Assembly (NCBI GenBank): GCA_016217725.1
Contig: JACRHB010000170.1
Span: 1-36,786 of the forward strand
Reading direction: 5' to 3'
DNA from: Nitrospirota bacterium
GTDB lineage: Bacteria > Nitrospirota > Thermodesulfovibrionia > UBA6902
DNA length: 36,786 nucleotides
In this document: positions 16,112 to 24,242 of the stretch, piece after piece
Numbering within the stretch: position 1 is the first letter of the stretch
How the letters are laid out: every line of letters starts with the position of its first letter
Made by a program: the position numbers and the translations under genes
Notes under the pieces: model-generated
The model's input: only the letters and a program-made list of their open reading frames with translations
Told to the model about the DNA's origin: nothing
The model's database searches: none

Positions 16112-16405
16112 CTACTTGAACTTTGATGCTGCTTTGTCGATTGCGGCTTTCATTTCCCGCCATGCTTTCTCGGTGCCGGACTTGAGCTCCTCCCAGGTCT
16201 CCTCGCCGGCTTCCTTCAGCTTCCGGATTCTCTTTTTGATATCCTCTCTCCTTGCCCGCAGGTCCTCGATCCTTTTATGGTATTCTTCCCTGATCTTTAC
16301 CTCTGAACGTTCCGCTGTAGCCTTCAATTTATCGATCTCAGCGGACCATTCCCTGAGTTTTGCCTCCAGTTTTCCTATATATGCCTCTCTTGATTCCTTG
16401 CTCAT
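16112..16405 (-). CDS. Small coiled-coil protein of unknown function
   Basis: 97 residues, highly charged, almost entirely heptad helix (YIGKLEAKLREWSAEIDKLKA...), with an amphipathic tail (EELKSGTEKAWREMKAAIDKAASKF). Similar sll1863-like or apolipoprotein-like stress proteins are common in bacteria. GGGAGGTG lies just before the ATG, so translation should be strong. No membrane segment or signal peptide. The function is unknown, and no neighbour points to one. Confidence 0.8.
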   Translation of the reverse strand: MSKESREAYIGKLEAKLREWSAEIDKLKATAERSEVKIREEYHKRIEDLRARREDIKKRIRKLKEAGEETWEELKSGTEKAWREMKAAIDKAASKFK

Positions 16406-16557
16406 GATTTCACCTCCCGCATATTCATAAATTTATAAAAGCAATAACTTCTTCGCGCTATTGATTCAATACTATCAAAAATATACGTAAAGTCAATCTT
16501 ATTCGGGTACGTGTCGTAATACTTAAGTAATTTTAAGCAGCATTTGAAATGAAACTG

Positions 16558-17208
16558 TTATTGAAACAAATAAGGCGGGTTGATGAGGACGGCGTCTTTA
16601 CTAGCGCCTTTTATGATCACTTTCCGTCCCTCGACTGAAATCTTTCCTTCCGAATAAAGCTTGATCGCATAAGGAAATATCCTGTGCTCCTGTTTCAGGA
16701 TCCTTTCTCCGAGGGTGTCTTCGGTATCATCATGATATGCGGGCACTGCCGCCTGGATGATGATCGGGCCTGTGTCCATTCCTTCATCAACAAAGTGGAC
16801 GGTGCAGCCGGAAATTTTTACGCCGTAATCCGCAGCCTGCTTCTGTCCGTGCAGCCCGGGGAATGAGGGGAGCAGGGCGGGGTGGATGTTCATGATCTTG
16901 TTGCGATACCGGTCAATGAGCTCCTTGCCGACGACTCTCATGAAGCCGGCGAGGATGACGAGTTCAACGTTTCTCTTTTTCAGCTCCCCGGCGATATGAG
17001 AATAGTACGCATTCTTGTCGGGGAAATCTTTCGGCTTCAGAACAAGCGCTTCAATGTTGTGCTTCTTTGCCCGCTCGAGTGCATATGCGTCAGGATTGTC
17101 TGTAATTAACACGGCGATCTTTGCATTGAGAAAACCGGACTCGATGCCGTCTAGGATCGACTGGAAATTTGAGCCTCTGCCGGAGGCCAGGACGCCGAGG
17201 ATCAACAT
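16558..17208 (-). CDS. purN: Phosphoribosylglycinamide formyltransferase (PurN)
   Basis: 216 residues. Transfers formyl from 10-formyl-THF to GAR, step three of purine synthesis. Signatures: phosphate-binding GVLASGRGSNFQSI at the N-terminus, LAGFMRVVG, the catalytic set N107, H109 (MNIHPALLPSFPG) and D145 (SGCTVHFVDEGMDTGPIIIQ). Numbering is one above E. coli N106/H108/D144. The length is normal. The start has no evident ribosome site, but the family begins at this methionine. It lies about 100 bases downstream of the phosphorylase gene at 17313 on the same strand, a purine-related pair. Confidence 0.96.
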   Translation of the reverse strand: MLILGVLASGRGSNFQSILDGIESGFLNAKIAVLITDNPDAYALERAKKHNIEALVLKPKDFPDKNAYYSHIAGELKKRNVELVILAGFMRVVGKELIDRYRNKIMNIHPALLPSFPGLHGQKQAADYGVKISGCTVHFVDEGMDTGPIIIQAAVPAYHDDTEDTLGERILKQEHRIFPYAIKLYSEGKISVEGRKVIIKGASKDAVLINPPYLFQ

Positions 17209-17312
17209 GGGTCAATTATAAATGAAAGAAAAAAATCCGTCCACCGTGTCCGTTGTTCGTGTCCGTATGTTTCTTCTTCACGGTCACGTTAACCGTACAC
17301 GTTTCACGTCCT

Positions 17313-18101
17313 TCATATCTTTGCTTCTTTCAAAGCCTCTCTGCAGACGCACTTTCTTTGTCCGGGAATGAGCGCGAAGGTTTCTTTCAGCAGGAGCTTT
17401 ATTTTCCCGGATGCGTCTTTCATTGCCTTCATTACTTCGGCGACGGTCAGTTTTCTCTTGCTGATGCCCGCTGCATAATTGGCGACTACGGAAATTCCCG
17501 CATAACAGATCTCCGCTTCTCTGGCTAATGAGGCTTCGGGCATGCCGGTCATGCCGACGACGTTGGCGCCGAGGACTGCGAAAGATTTTATCTCTGCCGC
17601 TGACTCAAGCCGGGGGCCTTCGACGGCTGCATATACTCCTCCATCTTTTACAGTGACCTTGACACGTTTGCCGGCCTTCAATAATGTTTGCCGCAGCTCC
17701 CGGCAGTAAGGCTCCGTGAAATCTATATGCACAACTCCGTCTTTTCCATCGTAAAACGTGGACTTCCTGTTTCTTGTCATGTCGATTACCTGGTCCAGGA
17801 TTACAATGTCTCCCGGTTCCAGGCCTTTTTCGATCCCTCCGACTGCGCTGATCGACAGGATTCTCTCAACGCCCAATTTCTTGAAGCCCCATATATTAGC
17901 CCTGTAATTAATCATGTGAGGAGGGATATTGTGATGACTGCCGTGACGCGGCAGGAAGATGATCTCCTTACCCCCCATTTCTCCTATTAAATATTCACCG
18001 GACGGTTTGCCGAAAGGGGTGGTGATTTTCTTCGCGCCTTTTGGGACGAGACCTTTGATCTCATACAATCCGCTTCCGCCGATCACGCCGAGCTTTGACA
18101 T
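17313..18101 (-). CDS. S-methyl-5'-thioinosine / 6-oxopurine nucleoside phosphorylase (MTAP family)
   Basis: 262 residues of the trimeric MTAP/PNP fold: GVIGGSGLYEI, PRHGSHHNIPPHMINYRANIWG, SAVGGI, VYAAVEGPRLESAAEI, VVGMTGMPEASLAREAEICYAGISVVANYAAGIS. True MTA phosphorylases carry aspartates in the purine pocket (TDYDCW). Here the same place reads ANYAAG, with N208 and A210. This is the substitution known from S-methyl-5'-thioinosine phosphorylases, where 6-oxopurines replace 6-aminopurines. So MTI or inosine-like substrates are likelier than MTA; an MTA deaminase would be needed elsewhere. AAAGGAGGA precedes the ATG. Usually annotated mtnP. Confidence 0.88.
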   Translation of the reverse strand: MSKLGVIGGSGLYEIKGLVPKGAKKITTPFGKPSGEYLIGEMGGKEIIFLPRHGSHHNIPPHMINYRANIWGFKKLGVERILSISAVGGIEKGLEPGDIVILDQVIDMTRNRKSTFYDGKDGVVHIDFTEPYCRELRQTLLKAGKRVKVTVKDGGVYAAVEGPRLESAAEIKSFAVLGANVVGMTGMPEASLAREAEICYAGISVVANYAAGISKRKLTVAEVMKAMKDASGKIKLLLKETFALIPGQRKCVCREALKEAKI

Positions 18102-18180
18102 AATATCCTCCTTTGGGGTTTAATAAAAACTTAATAATAATGTCAGATTGGCAGAAAGGATGCAAGGGGGGAAAGAGTAA

Positions 18181-18222
18181 AGTTGTTAGTTTTTAGCTTA
18201 ACAACTGACAACTGACAACTAA
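18181..18222. repeat. Heptamer-type AACTGAC/AGTTGTT repeat before tldD
   Basis: AGTTGTT (18181-18187) pairs with AACAACT (18200-18206), followed by ACAACTG units up to the tldD start. It is the same low-complexity class as the tracts at 12596 and 30280. Confidence 0.6.
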
Positions 18223-18229
18223 TAAAGCT

Positions 18230-19621
18230 ATGGTAAATATTCCGGAAGACTTATTATCAAAGATCCTCAAGAAAGCGCTCTCTAACGGCGGGGATTATGC
18301 GGATGTATTCGAAGAGCACTTGAGGCCGCTGTCAATACAGCTTGAAGACGACAAAATAGAAAAGATCGTCTCCGGCGTCGATTCAGGCGTAGGGGTAAGG
18401 GTCATATACGGGGATAGATCGGCATATGCATACAGCAATGATTTTTCAGAAGGGTCCTTGCTCGCCATCGCCGAGGCTGTCAGCAGGGCGGTAAAAGAGG
18501 GCAAGGGAAAAGACGCGGTCTTTGATTTAAGAAAGGTTAATCCCGACGTTGATTTTATGATCAAGCTTAATCCTCGCGAGGTTGCGATGGAAAAGAAGAC
18601 TTTGCTTGTGGAAAATGCAAACCGGGCTGCAAGAGGCGTCAGCCCGAAGATTAAACAGGTATCCATAACCTACAGGGACGCAATACAGAAGGTACGCATT
18701 GCAACGTCGGACGGGACGGTTGCGGAGGACGAGCGCATCCATACTCTCGCACTCGTTCAGGTCGTTGCTTCAGATGGGGATGTACTGCAGACCGGGTATG
18801 AGCCTGTCGGAGGGCTTATCGGATTTGAGCTCTTTGATGAAAACCCCTTAGAGGAGACGGCCGTTACCGCCGCGGAAAAGGCGGTAAAAATGTTAAGCGC
18901 AAGAAAAGCCCCGGGCGGCAGGATGCCGGTCGTGATATCCTCCGAGGCGGGAGGGACCATGATACATGAGGCCGTCGGACATGGTTTGGAGGCCGACCTC
19001 GCGCAGCAGGGGTTGTCGGTCTACACAGGCAGGATCGGTCAGATAATCGCATCGCCTTTGGTTACTATTATCGATGATCCTACGCTGCCCAATAAAAGGG
19101 GGTCGTACAGATTTGATGATGAAGGCGTAATTTCACAGCGAACCGTCCTGGTGGAGAATGGGATATTGAAGGGTTATATGTACGATAGGTTAACTGCGAT
19201 GAGGGATAGAATATCTTCTACGGGGAACGGAAGACGACAGTCTTATAAGGACCGTCCTATTCCGAGGATGAGCAATACCTTTATCGTGCCCGGAAATGGA
19301 AATCCGGATGACATTATCCGCTCGGTTGATAAAGGTTTCTTCGTTAAGAAAATGGGCGGCGGTCAGGTCAACACGGTGACCGGCGAATTCGTTTTTGAGG
19401 TTTCAGAGGGAAATATGATTGAAAAAGGACGGGTAGGAGAGCCTGTGCGTGGGGCTATGCTTATCGGCAACGGACCCGAAGTGCTTCAATCCATAGATAT
19501 GGTCGGGAGCGACCTGGGTTTTTCCATCGGCACTTGCGGTAAAGACGCCCAGGGTGTTCCCGTATCCGACGCAATGCCCACCGTAAGAATCCCGGAGATG
19601 GTTGTCGGCGGCGAGGTCTGA
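18230..19621 (+). CDS. tldD: TldD-type metalloprotease
   Basis: 463 residues, full length. The zinc motif HEAVGH lies in SSEAGGTMIHEAVGHGLEADL (about residue 248). N-terminal parts (DVFEEHLRPLSIQLEDDKIEKIVSGVDSGVGVRV) and C-terminal glycine-rich strands (GKDAQGVPVSDAMPTVRIPEMVVGG) are typical. TldD forms a heterodimer with TldE/PmbA that degrades unfolded peptides and matures some modified peptides. No tldE gene is in the window, so it must lie elsewhere. The ribosome site is weak and sits next to a heptamer repeat. A hairpin after the stop probably ends the transcript. Confidence 0.95.
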   Translation: MVNIPEDLLSKILKKALSNGGDYADVFEEHLRPLSIQLEDDKIEKIVSGVDSGVGVRVIYGDRSAYAYSNDFSEGSLLAIAEAVSRAVKEGKGKDAVFDLRKVNPDVDFMIKLNPREVAMEKKTLLVENANRAARGVSPKIKQVSITYRDAIQKVRIATSDGTVAEDERIHTLALVQVVASDGDVLQTGYEPVGGLIGFELFDENPLEETAVTAAEKAVKMLSARKAPGGRMPVVISSEAGGTMIHEAVGHGLEADLAQQGLSVYTGRIGQIIASPLVTIIDDPTLPNKRGSYRFDDEGVISQRTVLVENGILKGYMYDRLTAMRDRISSTGNGRRQSYKDRPIPRMSNTFIVPGNGNPDDIIRSVDKGFFVKKMGGGQVNTVTGEFVFEVSEGNMIEKGRVGEPVRGAMLIGNGPEVLQSIDMVGSDLGFSIGTCGKDAQGVPVSDAMPTVRIPEMVVGGEV

Positions 19622-19644
19622 GTTGTGCCTAATATAAACATAAT

Positions 19645-19665
19645 AGATGTATTTATGATACATCT
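19645..19665 (+). terminator. Hairpin after tldD
   Basis: AGATGTAT and ATACATCT pair perfectly around the five-base loop TTATG, 23 bases after the tldD stop, followed by only a short T run. A weak, AT-rich candidate terminator. The rest of the 19622-19856 gap shows nothing firm besides an isolated TTGACA near 19789. Confidence 0.45.
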
Positions 19666-19856
19666 TTCGAAGTAAACTCCTTGTTTTTAAAGAATATTGC
19701 TTTTGGTATCTATTTTGCTTGGCATTACATGTTAATTTTTTGCCGGAAAACCGGAGAGAGGGTGTAAAAAAACCCGGGTTGACAGGATAAGGATCTTGCC
19801 TTTCAGCTTTTCCGCTAAATATTAAGTTAAAATTTTATATTTTTTTAATAGATAGC

Positions 19857-20765
19857 ATGTTCGGATTTAAAATGAGATTACAAAATACCTTAAGAAAAGA
19901 GGTCCTGATAAAAGGCAAGGGCCTTCATACAGGCAATGACATTAAAATGAGACTCAGGCCGGCGCCGAGGGATACCGGTGTAATCTTTATAAGGACCGAT
20001 AAGGGTAATATCAAAATAAAAGCGAGCGTAACTTCCGTTGTCGACACTACTTTTGCCACTACCCTTGCTTCCGAAGGCGTTAAGGTGGGCACGGTAGAAC
20101 ACCTTTTAGCAGCTTTTGCGGGTCTTAACATAGATAACGTATATGTTGAGCTTGACGGGCCCGAGGTGCCGATAATGGATGGAAGCGCCATGCCTTTTGT
20201 TAATAAATTGGTGGAAGCCGGTATCGCAAAACAGGCGAGGGCCGTATCTTTTTTAAGGATCCTGGAACCGGTAGTGGTTATCGAAGGACAGAGCCAGATT
20301 GCCGTTACCCCGTATGAGGGCACAAGGATAACATACAGGCTTTTTTACACGCATCCGGCTTTTGGGGAGCAAAAGCTGGGCCTTGACATTACAACAATGA
20401 AGTTTGTTCGCGAGCTTGCGTCTGCAAGGACTTTCGGATTCCTTAGAGACGTCGAGATGCTGAGGGCCAAAGGATTAGCGAAAGGCGGGTCGCTGGAGAA
20501 CGCGATCGTGCTCGGCGAAAAGGAAGTCATAAACGGAAACGCGCTCAGGTTCAAGGATGAATTCGTCAGGCACAAGATCCTTGACGCAGTCGGCGACATT
20601 TCATTGATGGGGCTGCCGATTTACGGTCACATTATTGCAAATAAGTCAGGACATACCTTACACGTAAAATTACTCAAGAAGATACTTTCATCCAGGGATT
20701 CCTGGGAGCTTGTCTCCGAGCCGGTCATAGCTCCTTCAGCTTCAGGCCTGGCTGCACAGGTTTAA
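19857..20765 (+). CDS. lpxC: UDP-3-O-acyl-N-acetylglucosamine deacetylase (LpxC)
   Basis: 302 residues. Committed step of lipid A synthesis, zinc-dependent deacetylation in the cytosol. Zinc ligands and catalytic residues are in place: H82 (VEHLLAAFAGLNIDN), H239 and D243 (HKILDAVGD), and general acid H266 (ANKSGH). The substrate loop VELDGPEVPIMDGSA is also present. The first ATG (19857) and a second at codon 6 (MRLQNTLRKE) are both possible; many homologues begin near the latter. It shows that the host makes lipid A. It is not within an lpx cluster. Confidence 0.96.
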   Translation: MFGFKMRLQNTLRKEVLIKGKGLHTGNDIKMRLRPAPRDTGVIFIRTDKGNIKIKASVTSVVDTTFATTLASEGVKVGTVEHLLAAFAGLNIDNVYVELDGPEVPIMDGSAMPFVNKLVEAGIAKQARAVSFLRILEPVVVIEGQSQIAVTPYEGTRITYRLFYTHPAFGEQKLGLDITTMKFVRELASARTFGFLRDVEMLRAKGLAKGGSLENAIVLGEKEVINGNALRFKDEFVRHKILDAVGDISLMGLPIYGHIIANKSGHTLHVKLLKKILSSRDSWELVSEPVIAPSASGLAAQV

Positions 20766-20812
20766 AAAAAAGAGGCTTCTCGCAACCTGAAATTTCTACA
20801 TATAGTGAATAA

Positions 20813-20842
20813 ACACGTTTGCATTTCAATGCTTGAACGTGT
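20813..20842 (+). promoter_or_regulatory. Hairpin upstream of the sigma-54 promoter
   Basis: ACACGTT (20813-20819) pairs with AACGTGT (20836-20842), with an inner GCATT/AATGC stem. It lies about 50 bases after lpxC and about 100 bases before the predicted sigma-54 start. It could be the lpxC terminator (no good T run) or a palindromic activator site for an NtrC-type regulator. Confidence 0.4.
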
Positions 20843-20900
20843 CCGTCATTTTGCTGACACCTTCATAATTCTGATTTTCTTTAAAATCCGACAGTTAAAT

Positions 20901-20917
20901 TTGGCACACTAATTGCT
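20901..20917 (+). promoter_or_regulatory. Sigma-54 promoter for the TPR/FleS/FleR-like genes
   Basis: TTGGCACACTAATTGCT matches the -24/-12 consensus TGGCAC-N5-TTGC with correct spacing. The predicted transcript start is near 20928, almost at the ATG of the next gene (20930). The operon encodes an NtrC-type activator, so feedback is plausible. Confidence 0.8.
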
Positions 20918-20929
20918 CATTATCAGGAC

Positions 20930-23266
20930 ATGAATGTCCTGCGCGTCATTATTCTATCGATCCTGGCAGGTCTCTTTTCACCGACCGGCAATTTGCAAGG
21001 AGCGTTACTTAACAATGACGCCTTTTCACTCCGGATAAGGGCGGGCAATCATTCCGAATTTTTTAGAATAGTTTTAGAAGGGCCGGACGCTTTAATATCC
21101 AGATGGAAGGTGATTCAGAAAGCCAGGGAGATATCAGTTCGTTTCCCGGACATGAATTTTGATGTGCCTCAGCAAAGCCTTCCGGTTCCTTACAGGAAAA
21201 TCGATGATGCAGTCGTATTTACCCTCGGCAATCCCTCTGATCTTAAGGTGTTTTTTCTCGATAATCCGGGCCGTCTCGTTATTGACGCATATCCGAAGGT
21301 GCGGAGAAACGGAGAAACGGAGAAGCGGAGAAGCGGAGAAACTGGGAAATTGAATTCTCCCCTTCGCCCACTCTCCCGTTCTCCGATTCAAAGATTGGAA
21401 GAGGGCGACGGCGATTTCGGTCACCCGCTTTCGGGTCAGACAGGGGAGAACAGGGCTTCTGCCGGAGATATTGACAATACTGCCGACGAGGGCTTCATTC
21501 CGGAAAAATATAAAAAAGCATGGACGGCTTTAAAGACGGAAAATAACCCGTACAAAGTGATAAAAGAGCTTTCCGCCGATAAACCGAAAGACCGGCAATA
21601 TTTTGCAGCATATCACTTCATCTACGGAGATGCCTTGAGCGCTGCAGGGAAGCAGCTCGAGGCCATTGAGCAGCTCCGGCTGGCATATATATATTCATCT
21701 CAGGGGGACTTGAGAGAACTGGCGCTTATAAAAAGGGCCCGGGTTTATCAGAAGCTCGGGCGCATGCACGAAGCAAAGGTCAACTATCAGGTGTTTATCA
21801 ATGAGTTCCCGTACTCAAAATATATAGCAAAGGCGCATCTCGGCCTGGCAAAAAGCCTCTTGGAGACCGGCTCCTTTTCGGAAGCCGTCGAACACTATGA
21901 AAATGCGGGCAAGGGGGCTGACGTCATGTTCAGCATGGCCGACGCCCTGCAAAAGCTCGGAAGGACGGAAGAGGCAAAGAGGGCCTATGACAATGCCGTT
22001 CTTTTCGACAGGGCTTATATCGAAAAATCCCCTGAAACCTATTACCTCATGGGCGAGAATATGCGCATGACGGGAAGGACCCGGGAGGCAAAAAAACATC
22101 TGTCCGAGATCAACAGCGGTCCCTTCAGAGATAACGCAAACATGAGTCTCGGACTTATCGCGATGGATGAGTCCGATAATGAGAAGGCGATAGAATATTT
22201 CAAAGCGGCGTCTTATTCGAAAGACAGAAAATTAAAGGTGGAGGCTATGCTGAACCTGTCCCTCGCATATCTGAAAGCAGGAAAGCTGAAGGAATCGATA
22301 GCGAACCTCGAGGTGATCAGGCATAAATATTTCGATTCCTCCGACAGGTACAAGGAGACCCTGCTCGTGCTTTCAAAGCTTTATAAGGAAGACGGTAAAT
22401 ATAACGAAGCCCTATCCTTGCTGAAAGAGCTTGTCTACGGGAAAGAACCGCCGGCCGCGGCCTTCAGCGAACTGGAGGCGATCCTGCTTGAGGCGAGCGC
22501 AAAGACAAGCCTTGACGCTGCAGGCACGATACGGTTTACGGATTTATGGAAAGAGGTCGGCCAGTGGATGCTCGACCCCGCGAGGGAGGAGTTTCTGCTT
22601 AAGATCGCAAAAAGGCTGAAACCCGAAGGCAGGCCTTTTCTGGAATTATGCTCCTGGCTTGTTGAAAATACTTCCGGAAAGGCCAGGACCAGGGCTGCGC
22701 TTGAGCTTGCGGATTATTACGTCGGCATGGGAAACATCCCGGCCGCCGGGCAGTACATAGCTATATTTAAGGATTCAAAAACCAGAGAAGCCGGGGACGA
22801 CGTCCTCAGGATCGAAGCGAGGATAAAACAGGCAAACGGCGAGATCGAGCAGGCTTTAAAAAACCTCATGCAGGTCAAAGAATTCGAGCATAAGGATTTT
22901 CAACTTTTAGGAAAGATCATAAACGACCTTAAAGCCTCACAGTCCAGGAACGCGCAGACGGCCGTCTCCTTGTATGAAAAGATGATAAAGAAGTATGACG
23001 GAGAGGCTGAAGATTACATCATATTAGCCGACATTTATTATGAGAATGAAAAAGACGAAAAGGCCCTTGAATACTACAAGGCCGCTTATGAGAAAGACCC
23101 CGGAGATGAATGGGCTATGTACAGGATAGGCAGCATTGAAGGGCCGGCGGATGAGAATGAGATGCTGGATAAGCTCCAAAAGGGAGACACGCTGTTAGGC
23201 CGTCTGGCGAAGACAAAGCTCAAGGGGATAAGCATCTTTAATAAAATCGACGAGGTGTATCAATAA
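20930..23266 (+). CDS. Secreted/periplasmic TPR-repeat protein at the head of the flagellar regulatory operon
   Basis: 778 residues. A signal-peptide-like N-terminus (MNVLRVIILSILAGLFSP) is followed by an AMIN-like beta region (about 30-120: FRIVLEGPDALISRWKVI, VVFTLGNPSDLKVFFLDNPGRLVIDAYP). A linker containing a translated low-complexity repeat (about 124-170) comes next, then many TPR units (DALSAAGKQLEAIEQLRLAYIYSS, GLAKSLLETGSFSEAVEHYENAGK, LADIYYENEKDEKALEYYKAAYEKDP). TPR arrays mediate protein contacts; the partner is unknown. The sigma-54 promoter places the transcript start only about 2 bases before this ATG, so the message may be nearly leaderless, or the real start may differ. The next gene starts right after its stop. 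Confidence 0.85.
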   Translation: MNVLRVIILSILAGLFSPTGNLQGALLNNDAFSLRIRAGNHSEFFRIVLEGPDALISRWKVIQKAREISVRFPDMNFDVPQQSLPVPYRKIDDAVVFTLGNPSDLKVFFLDNPGRLVIDAYPKVRRNGETEKRRSGETGKLNSPLRPLSRSPIQRLEEGDGDFGHPLSGQTGENRASAGDIDNTADEGFIPEKYKKAWTALKTENNPYKVIKELSADKPKDRQYFAAYHFIYGDALSAAGKQLEAIEQLRLAYIYSSQGDLRELALIKRARVYQKLGRMHEAKVNYQVFINEFPYSKYIAKAHLGLAKSLLETGSFSEAVEHYENAGKGADVMFSMADALQKLGRTEEAKRAYDNAVLFDRAYIEKSPETYYLMGENMRMTGRTREAKKHLSEINSGPFRDNANMSLGLIAMDESDNEKAIEYFKAASYSKDRKLKVEAMLNLSLAYLKAGKLKESIANLEVIRHKYFDSSDRYKETLLVLSKLYKEDGKYNEALSLLKELVYGKEPPAAAFSELEAILLEASAKTSLDAAGTIRFTDLWKEVGQWMLDPAREEFLLKIAKRLKPEGRPFLELCSWLVENTSGKARTRAALELADYYVGMGNIPAAGQYIAIFKDSKTREAGDDVLRIEARIKQANGEIEQALKNLMQVKEFEHKDFQLLGKIINDLKASQSRNAQTAVSLYEKMIKKYDGEAEDYIILADIYYENEKDEKALEYYKAAYEKDPGDEWAMYRIGSIEGPADENEMLDKLQKGDTLLGRLAKTKLKGISIFNKIDEVYQ
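21298..21349. repeat. Low-complexity GGAGAAACGGAGAAGC tract inside the TPR gene
   Basis: Five or more near copies of GGAGAAACG/GGAGAAGCG, followed by an inverted C-rich part (CTCTCCCGTTCTCCG near 21369-21385). Translated in frame (NGETEKRRSGETGK) in the linker before the TPR units. Confidence 0.75.
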
Positions 23267-24130
23267 TTGGAAAAGACCGTTAAGCTGAATGAGGCGTTTT
23301 ACAGTTTTACACAGGCGTCAAGGAGCCTTGAGACCTGCTACGCGAAGCTGAGCGAGAAGGTGCAGTACCTGACGCAGGAGCTGGAGAAGAAGAATACGAA
23401 GCTGAAGGAATTTGAGAGGCAGAGCGAGAGGAACGCCAGACTTGTCGCAATGGGTGAGATGGCTGCAAAGATCGTCCATGAGATAAGGAGCCCGCTATGC
23501 AGCATAGAGCTGTTTTCCACAATGCTTTCAAAAGACCTTGAAGGTACGCCGCACTCGGAGATGGCGGAAGGCATATCGACAAGCATAAAGAGCCTGAATA
23601 ATATTCTGACGAACATGCTTCTCTTCGCCAGACAGCAAAAGCCGTCTTTCAGAGACGTGAAGCTCGGAGACACGGTCGAAGCTTCGATAAACATGCTGAG
23701 GCCCCTTATAGCCATAAGGAACATAGACCTTGAGGTGAATCTTTCGGATGAGATCATAACCGGAGACGCGGAGCTGCTTAAACAGGTTTTTATGAACATA
23801 ATTATAAACGGAATGCAGGCTATGGAGGACGGCGGCAGACTGAAAATCGTCACCGGATCCGATGATGAATTCACAACAGTCGCAGTAGCCGATGAAGGCG
23901 ACGGGATCAGTCCTGAAAACCTCGAGAAGATATTCGATCCTTTTTTCAGCACAAAAGACAAAGGCACGGGGCTCGGCCTGACTATCGCTCACAAGATAAT
24001 GCAGTGCCACGACGGTTTCATAAAGGCGTTTGCAAATGAAGATAAAGGCAGCACGTTCCACCTTTATTTCCCGAAGAATAAGAATGGAACCAACATCAAA
24101 CAGAAGGATGAATTATGCATAAGCAGATAA
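23267..24130 (+). CDS. FleS/FlrB/AtoS-like sensor histidine kinase
   Basis: 287 residues, soluble. Begins with TTG directly after the TAA of the TPR gene, with GAGGTG upstream, so it is translationally coupled. An N-terminal coiled coil (about 20-60) precedes HisKA with the H box (MAAKIVHEIRSPLCSIELF), then HATPase_c: N box NIIINGMQAMEDGG, VADEGDGISPENLEKIFDPFFSTKDKGTGLGLTIA. No PAS or membrane domain is evident, so the input may come from a flagellar assembly cue, as in FleS/FlrB systems. Paired with the sigma-54 activator just downstream. Confidence 0.88.
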   Translation: MEKTVKLNEAFYSFTQASRSLETCYAKLSEKVQYLTQELEKKNTKLKEFERQSERNARLVAMGEMAAKIVHEIRSPLCSIELFSTMLSKDLEGTPHSEMAEGISTSIKSLNNILTNMLLFARQQKPSFRDVKLGDTVEASINMLRPLIAIRNIDLEVNLSDEIITGDAELLKQVFMNIIINGMQAMEDGGRLKIVTGSDDEFTTVAVADEGDGISPENLEKIFDPFFSTKDKGTGLGLTIAHKIMQCHDGFIKAFANEDKGSTFHLYFPKNKNGTNIKQKDELCISR

Positions 24131-24149
24131 GAAACTCATTTAAAAATTC

Positions 24150-24238
24150 ACCCTCCCCTAAATCCCCTCCCATCAAGGGAGGGGAAACTTGGAAGTCCCC
24201 TCTCCCCTGGCGGGAGAGGGTTAGGGAGAGGGGGATTT
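24150..24238. repeat. C-rich palindromes between the kinase and activator genes
   Basis: Two hairpins: CCCCTCC-catcaa-GGGAGGGG type, and CCCTCTCCCCTGGCGGGAGAGGG type followed by TTAGGGAGAGGGGG. The second is related to the repeat translated inside cheA. Confidence 0.8.
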
Positions 24239-24242
24239 TAAT

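Noticed and set aside
19740-19856. TTGACA near 19789 as lpxC promoter
   Set aside because: No convincing -10 at 16-18 bases; the region is simply AT-rich.
20345-20599. Possible small antisense gene in lpxC
   Set aside because: No ribosome site and no conserved pattern; only the reverse of the LpxC core.
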